In this document: positions 34,633-43,313 of the stretch, piece after piece
Layout: every line of letters begins with the position of its first letter
Position numbering within the stretch: the first letter of the stretch is position 1
Assembly (NCBI RefSeq): GCF_963677315.1
Contig: NZ_OY781940.1
Span: 360,001-424,000 of the forward strand
Reading direction: 5' to 3'
DNA: 64,000 nucleotides
Source: an uncultured Sphaerochaeta sp.
GTDB taxonomy: Bacteria; Spirochaetota; Spirochaetia; Sphaerochaetales; Sphaerochaetaceae
Notes under the pieces: model-generated
What the model saw: the letters and a program-made list of their open reading frames with translations, nothing else
Databases searched by the model: none
Told to the model about the DNA's origin: nothing
Made by a program: the position numbers and the translations under genes

Positions 34633-36534
34633 ATGCTTATCTATGATACCTTGAGTCATCACCCCATCGCTGATGACATGTTCAATATTCTCGATTTTCC
34701 CTTGCCGAGTGCGAGTGTGTTGAAGGATGCACTATCCACCATGATCCTCTCCTCTTCAGGTTGGAGGAAGGTATTTGCCGAAAGCGGGAATGAAGAGGAT
34801 GCTACAGCAAAGATCACTGAGGCCGATGCCATGCTTGCAGCTCTTGCAGCCCTTTCCCTTGCACGATTCCTTGGGGTCCCAGCTGCTGGCAAGCAGGCAG
34901 TGACACGAACAGAGGTGCACGTTGAACCGCAGCCTACAACCATTCTGGTGGGACTTGATGCAAGGCCGACCGGAAGAGTCCTTGGGGATATCGTGTGTAG
35001 GACCCTGACCATGCTGGGCTGTTCGGTACGGTATCTCTACATCTGTGCCGCACCTCAGATCATGGCTGACTGCAACCTCTTCCCCGAGGAAGCTGATGCA
35101 TTCTTCTATATATCGGCAAGTCATAATCCAATCGGGCACAACGGTTTCAAGTTTGGTCGCTCTGGGGGTGTGTATCCGGCCAAGGAGGCTGAGAAAATCA
35201 TCAACATATTCAGGGAAATTGTATTGGAAGAGCCGATGGCTCCTCTCTACCTCCAGAATCTCTCCTCACAGATGGATACCACCCGATACCGGCATGTGCT
35301 TACATCGGTGAAAGCGGAGCAATCGAGGAATCTTGAACGGTATGAACAATTTGTGCTAACCACAGCAGTACAATCAGGGGATATAAATGAACATAGAATG
35401 TTCAAGGAGATGCTGGTAAAAGCCCACAGCAAGGAACCCCTTGGTGTTGTGGGAGAACTCAATGGCAGCGCCCGCTCGGTAAGTATTGATTACCGCTTCC
35501 TGACCTCCCTGGGACTCAAGGTACACCAGATAAATGATCAGCCAGGGCAGGTTGTCCATGCCATCGTACCCGAAGGAGAGAACCTCCAGCTCTGTCAGCA
35601 AACCCTTGAGATGTTGTACGCAAAGGACCCCTCATTCCGACTAGGGTATGTACCCGACAATGATGGGGATCGTGGGAACCTTGTCTATATCCAGAGAAAA
35701 ACTGGAAAAGCCCATATTCTGGAAGCCCAGAATGTATTCGCCTTGGTCGTCCTTGCAGAGCTGACGCTCTGTCGACTGAAGCATCCCTCCAGCCTATTGG
35801 CAACCGTTGTGAACGGTCCTACCAGCAACAGGATAGATCACATAGCACAGGCTCTTGATGCAGAGGTCTTCCGCTGTGAGGTAGGAGAGGCAAATGTTGT
35901 TGAACTGGCAGAGATGAAGCGGAAAGAGGGATACCTTGTCCCAGTACTGGGCGAGGGTTCGAATGGAGGCAATATTACTCATCCGGCAAAGGTTCGTGAC
36001 CCACTCAACACACTGCTGAGTCTGGTGAAACTGCTCAGGAACAGGGAAATTGCAAAACTCTGGTTCCGTGCAAACGGAAAGGATGTCCCCCACCCCGTAA
36101 CCCTTGAAAAGATCATTGAAAGCATGCCCATTTACACCACCACTGGGGCTTTCTCGAAGGATGGCAAGATGCAGATCCATCACGACCATGCCGTTTTGAA
36201 AAACCGGTATGAAGTGTTATTGCAAGCCGATTGGATTGAAAAGCAAGAGATGTTCAAGGAACTGGACATCCATGCATACACCGTATTCCAGAGCGAAGGA
36301 ACCAGCGCTGTTGAAGGTATGGGAGAAGCCTTCCGCACCCCCCCATTCACCGGCGGCTACAAGGTGGCTCTGAAGGACAAGGATGGTGTCATCACTGATT
36401 TTCTCTGGATGCGAGGCAGCAAGACTGAACCTGTGTATCGTGTCATGGTAGACAGCAAAGGTGATGATCGGGGTCGTCACGACAGGCTCCTTGCATGGCA
36501 TCGCAGCCTTATCGCTCGCGCCGACCAGGATTAG
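34633..36534 (+). CDS. Phosphoglucomutase/phosphomannomutase family protein
   Basis: 633 residues, longer than the usual 450-580. Phosphoserine loop SASHNPIGHNGFKFG (about residue 163), metal loop DNDGDRGN (about 342), and sugar-binding loop GEGSNGG (GEESG type, about 440). It should move phosphate between C1 and C6 of a hexose; glucose is likeliest given the hexokinase nearby. The ATG at 34633 follows CGGAGG; a TATACT box lies at 34609. Divergent from pdxY with 66 bases between them. Confidence 0.88.
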   Translation: MLIYDTLSHHPIADDMFNILDFPLPSASVLKDALSTMILSSSGWRKVFAESGNEEDATAKITEADAMLAALAALSLARFLGVPAAGKQAVTRTEVHVEPQPTTILVGLDARPTGRVLGDIVCRTLTMLGCSVRYLYICAAPQIMADCNLFPEEADAFFYISASHNPIGHNGFKFGRSGGVYPAKEAEKIINIFREIVLEEPMAPLYLQNLSSQMDTTRYRHVLTSVKAEQSRNLERYEQFVLTTAVQSGDINEHRMFKEMLVKAHSKEPLGVVGELNGSARSVSIDYRFLTSLGLKVHQINDQPGQVVHAIVPEGENLQLCQQTLEMLYAKDPSFRLGYVPDNDGDRGNLVYIQRKTGKAHILEAQNVFALVVLAELTLCRLKHPSSLLATVVNGPTSNRIDHIAQALDAEVFRCEVGEANVVELAEMKRKEGYLVPVLGEGSNGGNITHPAKVRDPLNTLLSLVKLLRNREIAKLWFRANGKDVPHPVTLEKIIESMPIYTTTGAFSKDGKMQIHHDHAVLKNRYEVLLQADWIEKQEMFKELDIHAYTVFQSEGTSAVEGMGEAFRTPPFTGGYKVALKDKDGVITDFLWMRGSKTEPVYRVMVDSKGDDRGRHDRLLAWHRSLIARADQD

Positions 36535-36956
36535 GGGCTCTGCCAGATCTCATTGACCAGACCGTTGAGTGTCTCCTCCCGCTTTGTGGGGGGAGATAGC
36601 TCACACTCCCAAACAACCAGTACACGATACCCCTTCTCCAACAACTGTGCACAAACCCTCTGGTCACGTTCCCTGTTCTTGGCGAGCTTTTGTTCCCAGA
36701 ACGGACGGTTAGTTTTTGGAAGGGTAAAATACTTGCAACCTTGGTGTGCATGCCAGAAACATCCATTGATGAAAACAACGGTCTTGTACTTGGGAAGCAC
36801 AATATCGGGTCTCCCTACCAAGCGTTTGTCATTGACACGGAAGCGGAATCCATGGCGAAACAGATAGCTCCGTACCAAGAGCTCACTCTTGGTATCCTTA
36901 GCCTTGATGCTCGACATGATCTTGCTACGCTTGGCAAGGGAGAAGCAATCACCCAT
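36531..36956 (-). CDS. vsr: Very short patch repair endonuclease
   Basis: 141 residues, the usual Vsr length. N-terminal RSKIMSSIKAKDTKSELLVR, the catalytic-core segment VGRPDIVLPKYKTVVFINGCFWH and HQGCKYFTLPKTNRPFWEQKL are characteristic, with zinc-site Cys and His. Vsr nicks 5-prime of T at T:G mismatches arising from deaminated 5-methylcytosine. It normally sits beside a cytosine methyltransferase; none is present here. It overlaps the mutase gene by four bases and lies nine bases after the hexokinase gene on the same strand. Confidence 0.92.
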   Translation of the reverse strand: MGDCFSLAKRSKIMSSIKAKDTKSELLVRSYLFRHGFRFRVNDKRLVGRPDIVLPKYKTVVFINGCFWHAHQGCKYFTLPKTNRPFWEQKLAKNRERDQRVCAQLLEKGYRVLVVWECELSPPTKREETLNGLVNEIWQSP

Positions 36957-36965
36957 CTGAGGTAC

Positions 36966-38276
36966 CTAGAGGCTCAATCCTGCAATTGCAGCCCCGAGGG
37001 TGGGCGAATCATCAATATGGACGAAGCGGTAGTACCTTCTTCTCTCCATTTCCAGATGGGTATGTAGATAATATTCGGTATACTTCTTGAGATGCTCCGT
37101 CTTGTAGAATGTGGTACCGTCAGCATTGATGCAGACAGGAACACGTGGATCAGTACCGGCTCCGCTCTTGAGTATGGTGGCAGCAAGGTTTGCTGCCGTA
37201 AGTTTTGCTGCTCGTGCAATCAAGGCATCGATAATCATCCAAAGGGAAATTGCATCCGCTTGGTTCCCTTCACAGCAGGCTACCAGTTCATACTCACGGT
37301 TGAACGGCATCTCAAGATAGTTGCTCATCACCGTGGTATTGATCCCTCCAAGTCTTGCAAACCGTTGCTTGAAGTTCTCACTGAAGAGTCCGTCCTCTAT
37401 CGCTTTCTCTATGACAAGCGTGCTCAATGGACCAAGATACGCTCCACTGATCATCTTCTCCAGATGGTATTGCTGAGGTGCCTTGGTTGCACCAAAGAAT
37501 TCACGGTCAAGCTCGCTGGGACAAAAATCGAAGTTGCCAGATTCAATATTGATAATCTGACTCCCCCCATCCTGAAGCCCCAGTTTCCCGATGGAAGCAT
37601 TCTCTTCAACATAGGCGGTATTTGTACCGGTACCAAGGATGAACCCTATATAGCCACTGTAAGGGACTTCACTCCTTGCACTCACTCCGGCCAGAAGGGT
37701 GGCAACAGTATCGTTCAATACTGCAACCTTCTTATTGGAAACATCGTAACCCCGACGGGCGAGCTCTCCAAGCAGTGTTGCCCCAACCGGTTTTCCGATC
37801 ACCTCGGGAGCTTTTATCTCCTTGGAAAACACCAAGGGAATCCCATCATGGTCAGCGGTGATGGAAGCTGCGTAGGAGAAGCAGAACCCAATCTTGTCGC
37901 TCTTTTCGATCAGACGCTCCACTTCATCAGCAAATGTGGAGAAAAACTCATCTGCACTCACTTCCTTTTTGACACCAGGCATGGAAACTTTCCTGAAGTC
38001 CTCGATATGTGCAGTCCCCTGATCATCAAAGGTTACCAGGCAAGTTCTGAAATTTGTGCCTCCTGCATCAAGAACAATGACCGGTTCATTCTTGGGAATC
38101 TCACTCACCACAGTGGTATAAGTCGGGATCATTTTCAGGCTACTTGATTTCTCATCAATGAGACCCTTCTCCATTTCACTGAGAAAGGTATTGAGCAAAT
38201 GCTCCATATCCACCGTAGCGGGATCGATACCCCGTCTTTTTAAGAATTCCTCGGTTTTTTGGACACAATCAGACAT
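36966..38276 (-). CDS. Hexokinase (eukaryotic-type family)
   Basis: 436 residues with the hexokinase fold of eukaryotes, found in Treponema and relatives: VLDAGGTNFRTCLV (phosphate 1 loop), the sugar-binding region FSYAASITADHDG, catalytic Asp in VLNDTVATLLAG, and GFILGTGTNTAYVE. It phosphorylates glucose at C6. AGGAGG precedes the ATG. It feeds the nearby phosphohexose mutase. Confidence 0.9.
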   Translation of the reverse strand: MSDCVQKTEEFLKRRGIDPATVDMEHLLNTFLSEMEKGLIDEKSSSLKMIPTYTTVVSEIPKNEPVIVLDAGGTNFRTCLVTFDDQGTAHIEDFRKVSMPGVKKEVSADEFFSTFADEVERLIEKSDKIGFCFSYAASITADHDGIPLVFSKEIKAPEVIGKPVGATLLGELARRGYDVSNKKVAVLNDTVATLLAGVSARSEVPYSGYIGFILGTGTNTAYVEENASIGKLGLQDGGSQIINIESGNFDFCPSELDREFFGATKAPQQYHLEKMISGAYLGPLSTLVIEKAIEDGLFSENFKQRFARLGGINTTVMSNYLEMPFNREYELVACCEGNQADAISLWMIIDALIARAAKLTAANLAATILKSGAGTDPRVPVCINADGTTFYKTEHLKKYTEYYLHTHLEMERRRYYRFVHIDDSPTLGAAIAGLSL

Positions 38277-38305
38277 GCTTCCTCCTATAGGAAATAGAGG
38301 CTCAC

Positions 38306-38923
38306 CTATACCTCCACTTCCCTTCCATTTATTTTCAAAGTAAGCGGGCGTACCGCAAAAAATCCTTCATTATCGCTATGCAACAGAAATTTACCCTCTA
38401 CCCGGACTGATGTACTGACCCGCCTTCCATCCACCACCACGTCAGCGGTGACAATGATGTCAGGAATCTTTCCACTCTGTATCACCGTACCCATCAGGGA
38501 TGGGAGCGTTACCCCTTCTCCCCAGTCTGTAACTGCAGCCCCTTTAAGCACTGCATGCCCCTCTTCCCAAGCATGGACAGTGAGATATTGGATCGCCACA
38601 TCGTTCAGGGGGCCTCTCGCTGCTTGCATCAGTGATGCAAAGAAAGAAGTGCCTCCTTCCTTTGTCGCCAAGAACACAGGAAGATATTTCCCTAGATCAG
38701 CCTCCTGGAATGTAAGGATGTGTGGAAGTGTCTCACCATCCCTGAAATAGAGATTACTTCCAGGAAGGTCAAGCTTCGGAGTATTCAGAAAGGCTGCAAC
38801 CGCACAGATTGTCGTGTCAGTAATGGCAGCAATAGCCACAGTGACATCATTTGGGGTTGGCTCTTTTGCCCCAAGGGGGAAGAGCAGACAAAACATCAAC
38901 AGAAATGGTATCAGGTATTTCAT
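38306..38923 (-). CDS. Secreted protein of unknown function
   Basis: 205 residues with a signal peptide (MKYLIPFLLMFCLLFPLGAK). The mature part has no recognised domain; it alternates short strands and helices and ends in a beta-rich domain (DIIVTADVVVDGRRVSTSV). The ATG at 38923 is preferred because AAAGGA lies five bases before it; an ATG two codons earlier overlaps that site. It lies 29 bases before the hexokinase on the same strand and may share its transcript. Confidence 0.75.
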   Translation of the reverse strand: MKYLIPFLLMFCLLFPLGAKEPTPNDVTVAIAAITDTTICAVAAFLNTPKLDLPGSNLYFRDGETLPHILTFQEADLGKYLPVFLATKEGGTSFFASLMQAARGPLNDVAIQYLTVHAWEEGHAVLKGAAVTDWGEGVTLPSLMGTVIQSGKIPDIIVTADVVVDGRRVSTSVRVEGKFLLHSDNEGFFAVRPLTLKINGREVEV

Positions 38924-39018
38924 GTGCATCCTTTGTGATATGATAATTCACCACACAAAAGAGAACAACCTATTCATGGGAAAAAGACACAACTTCACTT
39001 ATATGGTACACTGATGCC

Positions 39019-40434
39019 ATGAATACGCACACTTCCAAACAGACAATATTCTGGTATGACCTTGAAACCTTTGGGCTTGACAGCCGATACGATAGAATCG
39101 CCCAGTTTGCAGGGCAACGCACTGATCTCAACCTCAATCCCATTGGCGAGCCTACCGTCCTGTACTGCAAACTCAGCGACGACTACCTGCCCGATCCACT
39201 TTCGTGCACCATCACCGGCATTACCCCGCAGGAAGTGAACAAGAAGGGAATGTGCGAAAGCGAATTCATTGCCCGAATCAATGCAGAGTTCTCAAAACCC
39301 TCCACCGTGGTTGCAGGATTCAACAATATCCGTTTTGATGATGAGTTCATTCGCAATGCTCTTTATCGAAATTTCTTCGACCCTTACCAGAGAGAGTGGA
39401 AGAACAACTGCAGTCGCTGGGATATCATCGACTTGGTACGTGCAGCGTACGACCTACGCCCTGAAGGCATCACCTGGCCCCCCAGAAAGGAGACCACGGG
39501 AAACCCAACGTTCCGGCTCACCAGCCTTACCGAGGCAAACAATATCAGCCAGGAAGGAGCGCATGATGCATTGGTAGATGTCAGGGCTACCATTGAAATT
39601 GCCCGCCTGATCAAGAACAAACAGCCAAAGCTGTATGATTACTACTTCTCCCTCAGGGCAAAAAGCCAGGTCAAGCGGGTGGTTCCCACGCCCTTCGGGC
39701 AACCGGTTCTCTTTACCTCTGCCATGTTCAGCAAGAATGAAGGTTGCTCACGCCTCATCACCCCGATCACCCACATGAAGAGCAATGCCAATGCCATTAT
39801 CTGTTTTGACCTGAGCAAGGACACCGCTCCACTACTGAGGGCAAATGAGAAAACACTGCTCAAGACAGAGGGTGTTTTCACCCTGGCGATCAACAAGTGT
39901 CCGTTTGTCTCCCCGCTGAGTGTGCTTACCGACCAGCTAGCCGTAAAACTCGGGATAGACAAGGATCTAGCCATGTTCCGCCACCAACAAATTGCGAGCC
40001 ACCCCAAGCTGTTGCTTATCGCACGGAATGTCGAGGACACCTTTGAAGGGGTTGATGATGTGGATTTCCAACTCTACGACCGCTTCTTCGCTGATGCCGA
40101 CCAGAAGCGCTTTTCCCTGATCCGGGAAGCCGAGCCGAAGGAAAAACTCTCCTTGCACCTGGACTTTGAGGATACCAGGATTCCTACCATGCTCTTCCGT
40201 CATGTTGCACGAAATTGGGAGGAAGTACTCACTGAGGAACAACTCCTGAGATGGCGTAGCTTCTGTGCCGAGCGCACACTCAACCCACCAGGAGCCGTCA
40301 AGATGAACTGGAATTTCTTCAAACGCAAGATTGAGGAGAGGCTGGCAAGCACCGAGACTCCTGCCCAGGAGAAACTGGTACTTGCCGATCTTAAGCAGTA
40401 TGGGGAAGAACTCGAGAAACGAATCTTCTTCTAG
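39019..40434 (+). CDS. sbcB: Exodeoxyribonuclease I
   Basis: 471 residues, matching ExoI in length. The DEDDh nuclease motifs are WYDLETFGLD, GFNNIRFDDEF and HDALVDVRATIEIA, followed by the SH3-like and helical C-terminal parts (WRSFCAERTLNPPGAVKMNW). It degrades single-stranded DNA from the 3-prime end in recombination and mismatch repair. No clear ribosome site precedes the ATG. It overlaps kbl tail to tail by four bases. Confidence 0.92.
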   Translation: MNTHTSKQTIFWYDLETFGLDSRYDRIAQFAGQRTDLNLNPIGEPTVLYCKLSDDYLPDPLSCTITGITPQEVNKKGMCESEFIARINAEFSKPSTVVAGFNNIRFDDEFIRNALYRNFFDPYQREWKNNCSRWDIIDLVRAAYDLRPEGITWPPRKETTGNPTFRLTSLTEANNISQEGAHDALVDVRATIEIARLIKNKQPKLYDYYFSLRAKSQVKRVVPTPFGQPVLFTSAMFSKNEGCSRLITPITHMKSNANAIICFDLSKDTAPLLRANEKTLLKTEGVFTLAINKCPFVSPLSVLTDQLAVKLGIDKDLAMFRHQQIASHPKLLLIARNVEDTFEGVDDVDFQLYDRFFADADQKRFSLIREAEPKEKLSLHLDFEDTRIPTMLFRHVARNWEEVLTEEQLLRWRSFCAERTLNPPGAVKMNWNFFKRKIEERLASTETPAQEKLVLADLKQYGEELEKRIFF

Positions 40435-41615
40435 AGCAGCTTCATTTCCTTTGCTGTTTCCTTGAACGCATCAACCGCCTTGTCCAGATCCTCCAAGGTA
40501 TGGGTGGCTGAAAGCTGTACCCTGATACGGGCTTTTCCCTTGGGTACCACAGGATAGCAGAATCCAATGACATAGATACCCTTCGTGAGAAGCATGTCAG
40601 CCATCTGGACTGCTTTTGCCTCATCGTAGATCATCACTGGGACGATGGCCGTATCCCCTTTTACCAGATCGAAACCTGCCTCTTCCATTTTTCTTCGGAA
40701 ATACACTGCATTACGCATGGTTATTTCCTTATACGGATTTCCTGCTTCCAGCAGGTCCAGTACCTTGATCGTCCCACCGCAGATAGCCGGTGCCAAGGTA
40801 TTGGAAAACAGGTATGGACGAGCCCTCTGGCGGTACAGGTCGATCAGGAGTTGACGACCGGATATGCACCCTCCACTTGCCCCACCACAGGCTTTCCCAA
40901 AGGTGGTGGTTATCAAGTCCACCTTCCCTTCAACACCACACAGCTCAACGGTTCCTCGTCCATTAGGCCCAAGATAACCGGTTGCATGTGAGTCATCGAC
41001 CATCACCAAGGCATCATACTGCTCGGCTAGTGCACAGATCTCTGCAAGCTTGGCGATATCCCCATCCATGGAGAAAACGCCGTCTGTAGCAATCAGGCGC
41101 CGTCTCTGATCCTTGCTCTCCTGTAGCACTGCCTCCAAGCTCGCCATATCACTATGCTTGTAGCGATACCGTTTTGCCTTGCACAGCCTAATCCCATCGA
41201 TGATGGATGCATGATTGAGTTCATCACTGATGACCGCGTCTTCTTCTCCCAACAATGGTTCGAACAGAGCCCCGTTGGCATCAAAGCAAGAGGAGAAGAG
41301 AATGGTATCATCTGTGTGCAAGAAGGCACTGACGCGCTGTTCCAACTCCTTGTGAATCTGCTGGGTCCCACAGATGAAACGGACCGAGGAAAGTCCGTAC
41401 CCCCATCTATCCATGGCATCCTTTGCGGCATTGACAACCTCTGCATTGTCGGCTAATCCCAGATAATTGTTTGCACAAAAATTAAGAACCTCACCGTCGG
41501 CGACCGAGATTGAACGTTGCTGCTTGCCTTGCAATACCCGTTCCTTCTTCATCAATCCAGATTGTTCTTGTTCTGCAAAGAATGCCTTCAGATCCTTTTC
41601 CAGTGCTTCTGTCAT
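40431..41615 (-). CDS. kbl: Glycine C-acetyltransferase (2-amino-3-ketobutyrate CoA ligase)
   Basis: 394 residues, alpha-oxoamine synthase family of PLP enzymes. FCANNYLGLADN near residue 47, VDDSHATGYLGPNGRG and the PLP lysine in TTFGKACGGASGG are diagnostic. It converts 2-amino-3-ketobutyrate and CoA to glycine and acetyl-CoA. GGAGG precedes the ATG, which overlaps the tdh stop, forming the tdh-kbl operon of threonine breakdown. Confidence 0.94.
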   Translation of the reverse strand: MTEALEKDLKAFFAEQEQSGLMKKERVLQGKQQRSISVADGEVLNFCANNYLGLADNAEVVNAAKDAMDRWGYGLSSVRFICGTQQIHKELEQRVSAFLHTDDTILFSSCFDANGALFEPLLGEEDAVISDELNHASIIDGIRLCKAKRYRYKHSDMASLEAVLQESKDQRRRLIATDGVFSMDGDIAKLAEICALAEQYDALVMVDDSHATGYLGPNGRGTVELCGVEGKVDLITTTFGKACGGASGGCISGRQLLIDLYRQRARPYLFSNTLAPAICGGTIKVLDLLEAGNPYKEITMRNAVYFRRKMEEAGFDLVKGDTAIVPVMIYDEAKAVQMADMLLTKGIYVIGFCYPVVPKGKARIRVQLSATHTLEDLDKAVDAFKETAKEMKLL

Positions 41616-42562
41616 GGATTCCTCCTTCTAATGGTTTCAATCATATCAAGGGTCATGGTCTCCAGGTTGTAGGTAGGATTCCAATCCCACTCCACCCGTG
41701 CTGCATAGTCTTCCAGGCAGTTAGGCCAGGAATCTGCAATGGCTTGCTTCACGGGGTCCACCTCATAGGAAATGGTAAACCCTGGAATGATGGTACGTAT
41801 ATAGGCAGCTTGCTCTTCAGGAGAGAAACTCATACTGGCAACATTGAATGCATTGCGATGCCTGAGCCTGCTGGGATCTGCTTCCATTATCTGGATTGCC
41901 GCTTCCACGGCATCTGGCATGTAGATCATATCAAGGTAGGTGTCGCCCCTGAGAAAGCAGGTATAATGCTCCTTCTTCACTGCTTCATAGTAGATTTCCA
42001 CTGCATAATCTGTCGTACCACCGCCCGGTGGTGTCATATTGCTGATAATACCCGGATATCGAACCCCCCGGGTATCAACATCATAAGCATGATGGTAATA
42101 ATCACACAACAACTCACCTGCAACCTTGGTTACCCCGTAGATGGAAGTAGGACGCTGGATGGTGTCCTGTGGGGTGAACTGTTTGGGAGTGGTGGGACCG
42201 AACGCCCCAATCGAGGAAGGGGTGAACACCGCACAGCGATTCTCTTTCGCCACTTCCAGGGTTGCAATCAAGCCATTCATATTGAGATCCCACGCTATCA
42301 GAGGATTTTGCTCGGCCCTCGCAGAGAGCAGAGCGGCCAGATGATAGATAGTATCAATCTTATGTTTCTTGACAATTTCATTGATGGTTTTCCCATCACG
42401 CGCATCTACCTTGTAGAAGGGACCTCCACTGATGAGCTCCTTGTTTACATCATCACGGATATCAGTCAATATCACATGATCAGACCCATAGCGACGACGG
42501 CATTCCATGGCTATCTCTGAACCAAGCTGTCCCAATGAACCTATGATTAGGATGTTTTTCAT
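41612..42562 (-). CDS. tdh: L-threonine 3-dehydrogenase (short-chain, epimerase type)
   Basis: 316 residues, NAD-dependent epimerase/dehydratase fold: IGSLGQLGSEIA (NAD loop) at the N-terminus, FTPSSIGAFGP and YGVTKVAGELL with the catalytic Tyr and Lys. It oxidises threonine to 2-amino-3-ketobutyrate for Kbl. The start at 42562 is fixed by GGAGGG upstream and by the NAD motif; the longer frame begins in the promoter. A consensus promoter at 42626-42654 drives it. Confidence 0.93.
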   Translation of the reverse strand: MKNILIIGSLGQLGSEIAMECRRRYGSDHVILTDIRDDVNKELISGGPFYKVDARDGKTINEIVKKHKIDTIYHLAALLSARAEQNPLIAWDLNMNGLIATLEVAKENRCAVFTPSSIGAFGPTTPKQFTPQDTIQRPTSIYGVTKVAGELLCDYYHHAYDVDTRGVRYPGIISNMTPPGGGTTDYAVEIYYEAVKKEHYTCFLRGDTYLDMIYMPDAVEAAIQIMEADPSRLRHRNAFNVASMSFSPEEQAAYIRTIIPGFTISYEVDPVKQAIADSWPNCLEDYAARVEWDWNPTYNLETMTLDMIETIRRRNP

Positions 42563-42585
42563 CAGACCCTCCAAGAGCACATTCC

Positions 42586-42615
42586 TTGACAATTCCCTTT
42601 TGGGGAGCATACAAT
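42586..42615 (+). promoter_or_regulatory. Promoter of the XRE-cupin regulator
   Basis: TTGACA at 42586-42591 and TACAAT at 42610-42615, 18 bases apart. The transcription start would fall at about 42622, inside the palindrome at 42621. Confidence 0.65.
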
Positions 42616-42620
42616 ATCTA

Positions 42621-42638
42621 TGTTCATTATAATAAACA
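42621..42638. promoter_or_regulatory. Palindromic operator between tdh and its regulator
   Basis: TGTTCATTATAATAAACA is an 18-base palindrome with one mismatched pair. It covers the -10 of the tdh promoter and the likely start site of the regulator gene, so one bound dimer could control both. Confidence 0.6.
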
Positions 42639-42654
42639 GAGTTCACTATGTCAA
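42626..42654 (-). promoter_or_regulatory. Consensus promoter of tdh-kbl
   Basis: On the minus strand, TTGACA (42654-42649), exactly 17 bases, TATAAT (42631-42626). All twelve box positions match the sigma-70 consensus, about 64 bases before the tdh start. Confidence 0.85.
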
Positions 42655-42679
42655 ACTTATTACCACAAGGAGCGATGCA

Positions 42680-43252
42680 ATGGAAACCCCTCCAATGATC
42701 GGCAAAAACATACAACGGATACGCACCAGCAGGAAACTCACACTCAATGTACTCTCTGAACGTTCAGGTGTGTCGAAGGCCATGCTCAGCCAGATTGAAT
42801 CAGACAAGGTTAACCCTACGGTGGCCACGGTCTGGAAAATTGCAAGGGGCTTGAATGTTGAGCTCAATGATCTTCTCGATTCAGACGATCAACCAAAAAG
42901 GATTTTCACCCTCAATCCGGCCGGTGAGGATTCACCAAAACTCGAAACACATGAAAATGGGGTATCCATCAGGATCCTCAGCCCCTTGAGTATGGTGGAA
43001 GATCTTGAGATGTATCTTGTTACCCTCGAGCCACACAGTATTCTCAGCAGTGAACCACACTATGCAGGAACACAAGAGTATCTTACCGTCGTAAAAGGTG
43101 CAGTAAAGGTACAGGCTGGGGACAACATTGCGGAGATACGAAAGGGTGATTTCCTCGTCTACCATTGCGATGTTGAGCACTCCATTGCCAATGAAAGCAA
43201 CCAGGTTGCAGTAGTGCACATGGTGGTACGCTTTACCGAGGAGAAACGCTAG
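42680..43252 (+). CDS. XRE-family regulator with cupin sensor domain
   Basis: 190 residues: an N-terminal XRE helix-turn-helix (about 8-62, LSERSGVSKAMLSQIESDKVNPTVATVWKIA is the region) and a C-terminal cupin (about 110-185, GTQEYLTVVKGAVKVQ, DFLVYHCDVEHSI) that probably binds a small ligand. AAGGAG precedes the ATG at 42680. It is divergent from tdh-kbl and the shared palindrome suggests it controls threonine breakdown and itself. Threonine or glycine as the ligand is a guess. Confidence 0.88.
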   Translation: METPPMIGKNIQRIRTSRKLTLNVLSERSGVSKAMLSQIESDKVNPTVATVWKIARGLNVELNDLLDSDDQPKRIFTLNPAGEDSPKLETHENGVSIRILSPLSMVEDLEMYLVTLEPHSILSSEPHYAGTQEYLTVVKGAVKVQAGDNIAEIRKGDFLVYHCDVEHSIANESNQVAVVHMVVRFTEEKR

Positions 43253-43265
43253 TTACTGCTTTTAT

Positions 43266-43294
43266 TTGACGTGAAGGACTGCCTGCAGTATAAA
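43266..43294 (+). promoter_or_regulatory. Promoter of the MFS carrier gene
   Basis: TTGACG at 43266-43271 and TATAAA at 43289-43294, 17 bases apart, 19 bases before the ATG at 43314. Confidence 0.6.
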
Positions 43295-43313
43295 GGAGCA
43301 AGGCAGGTATATC

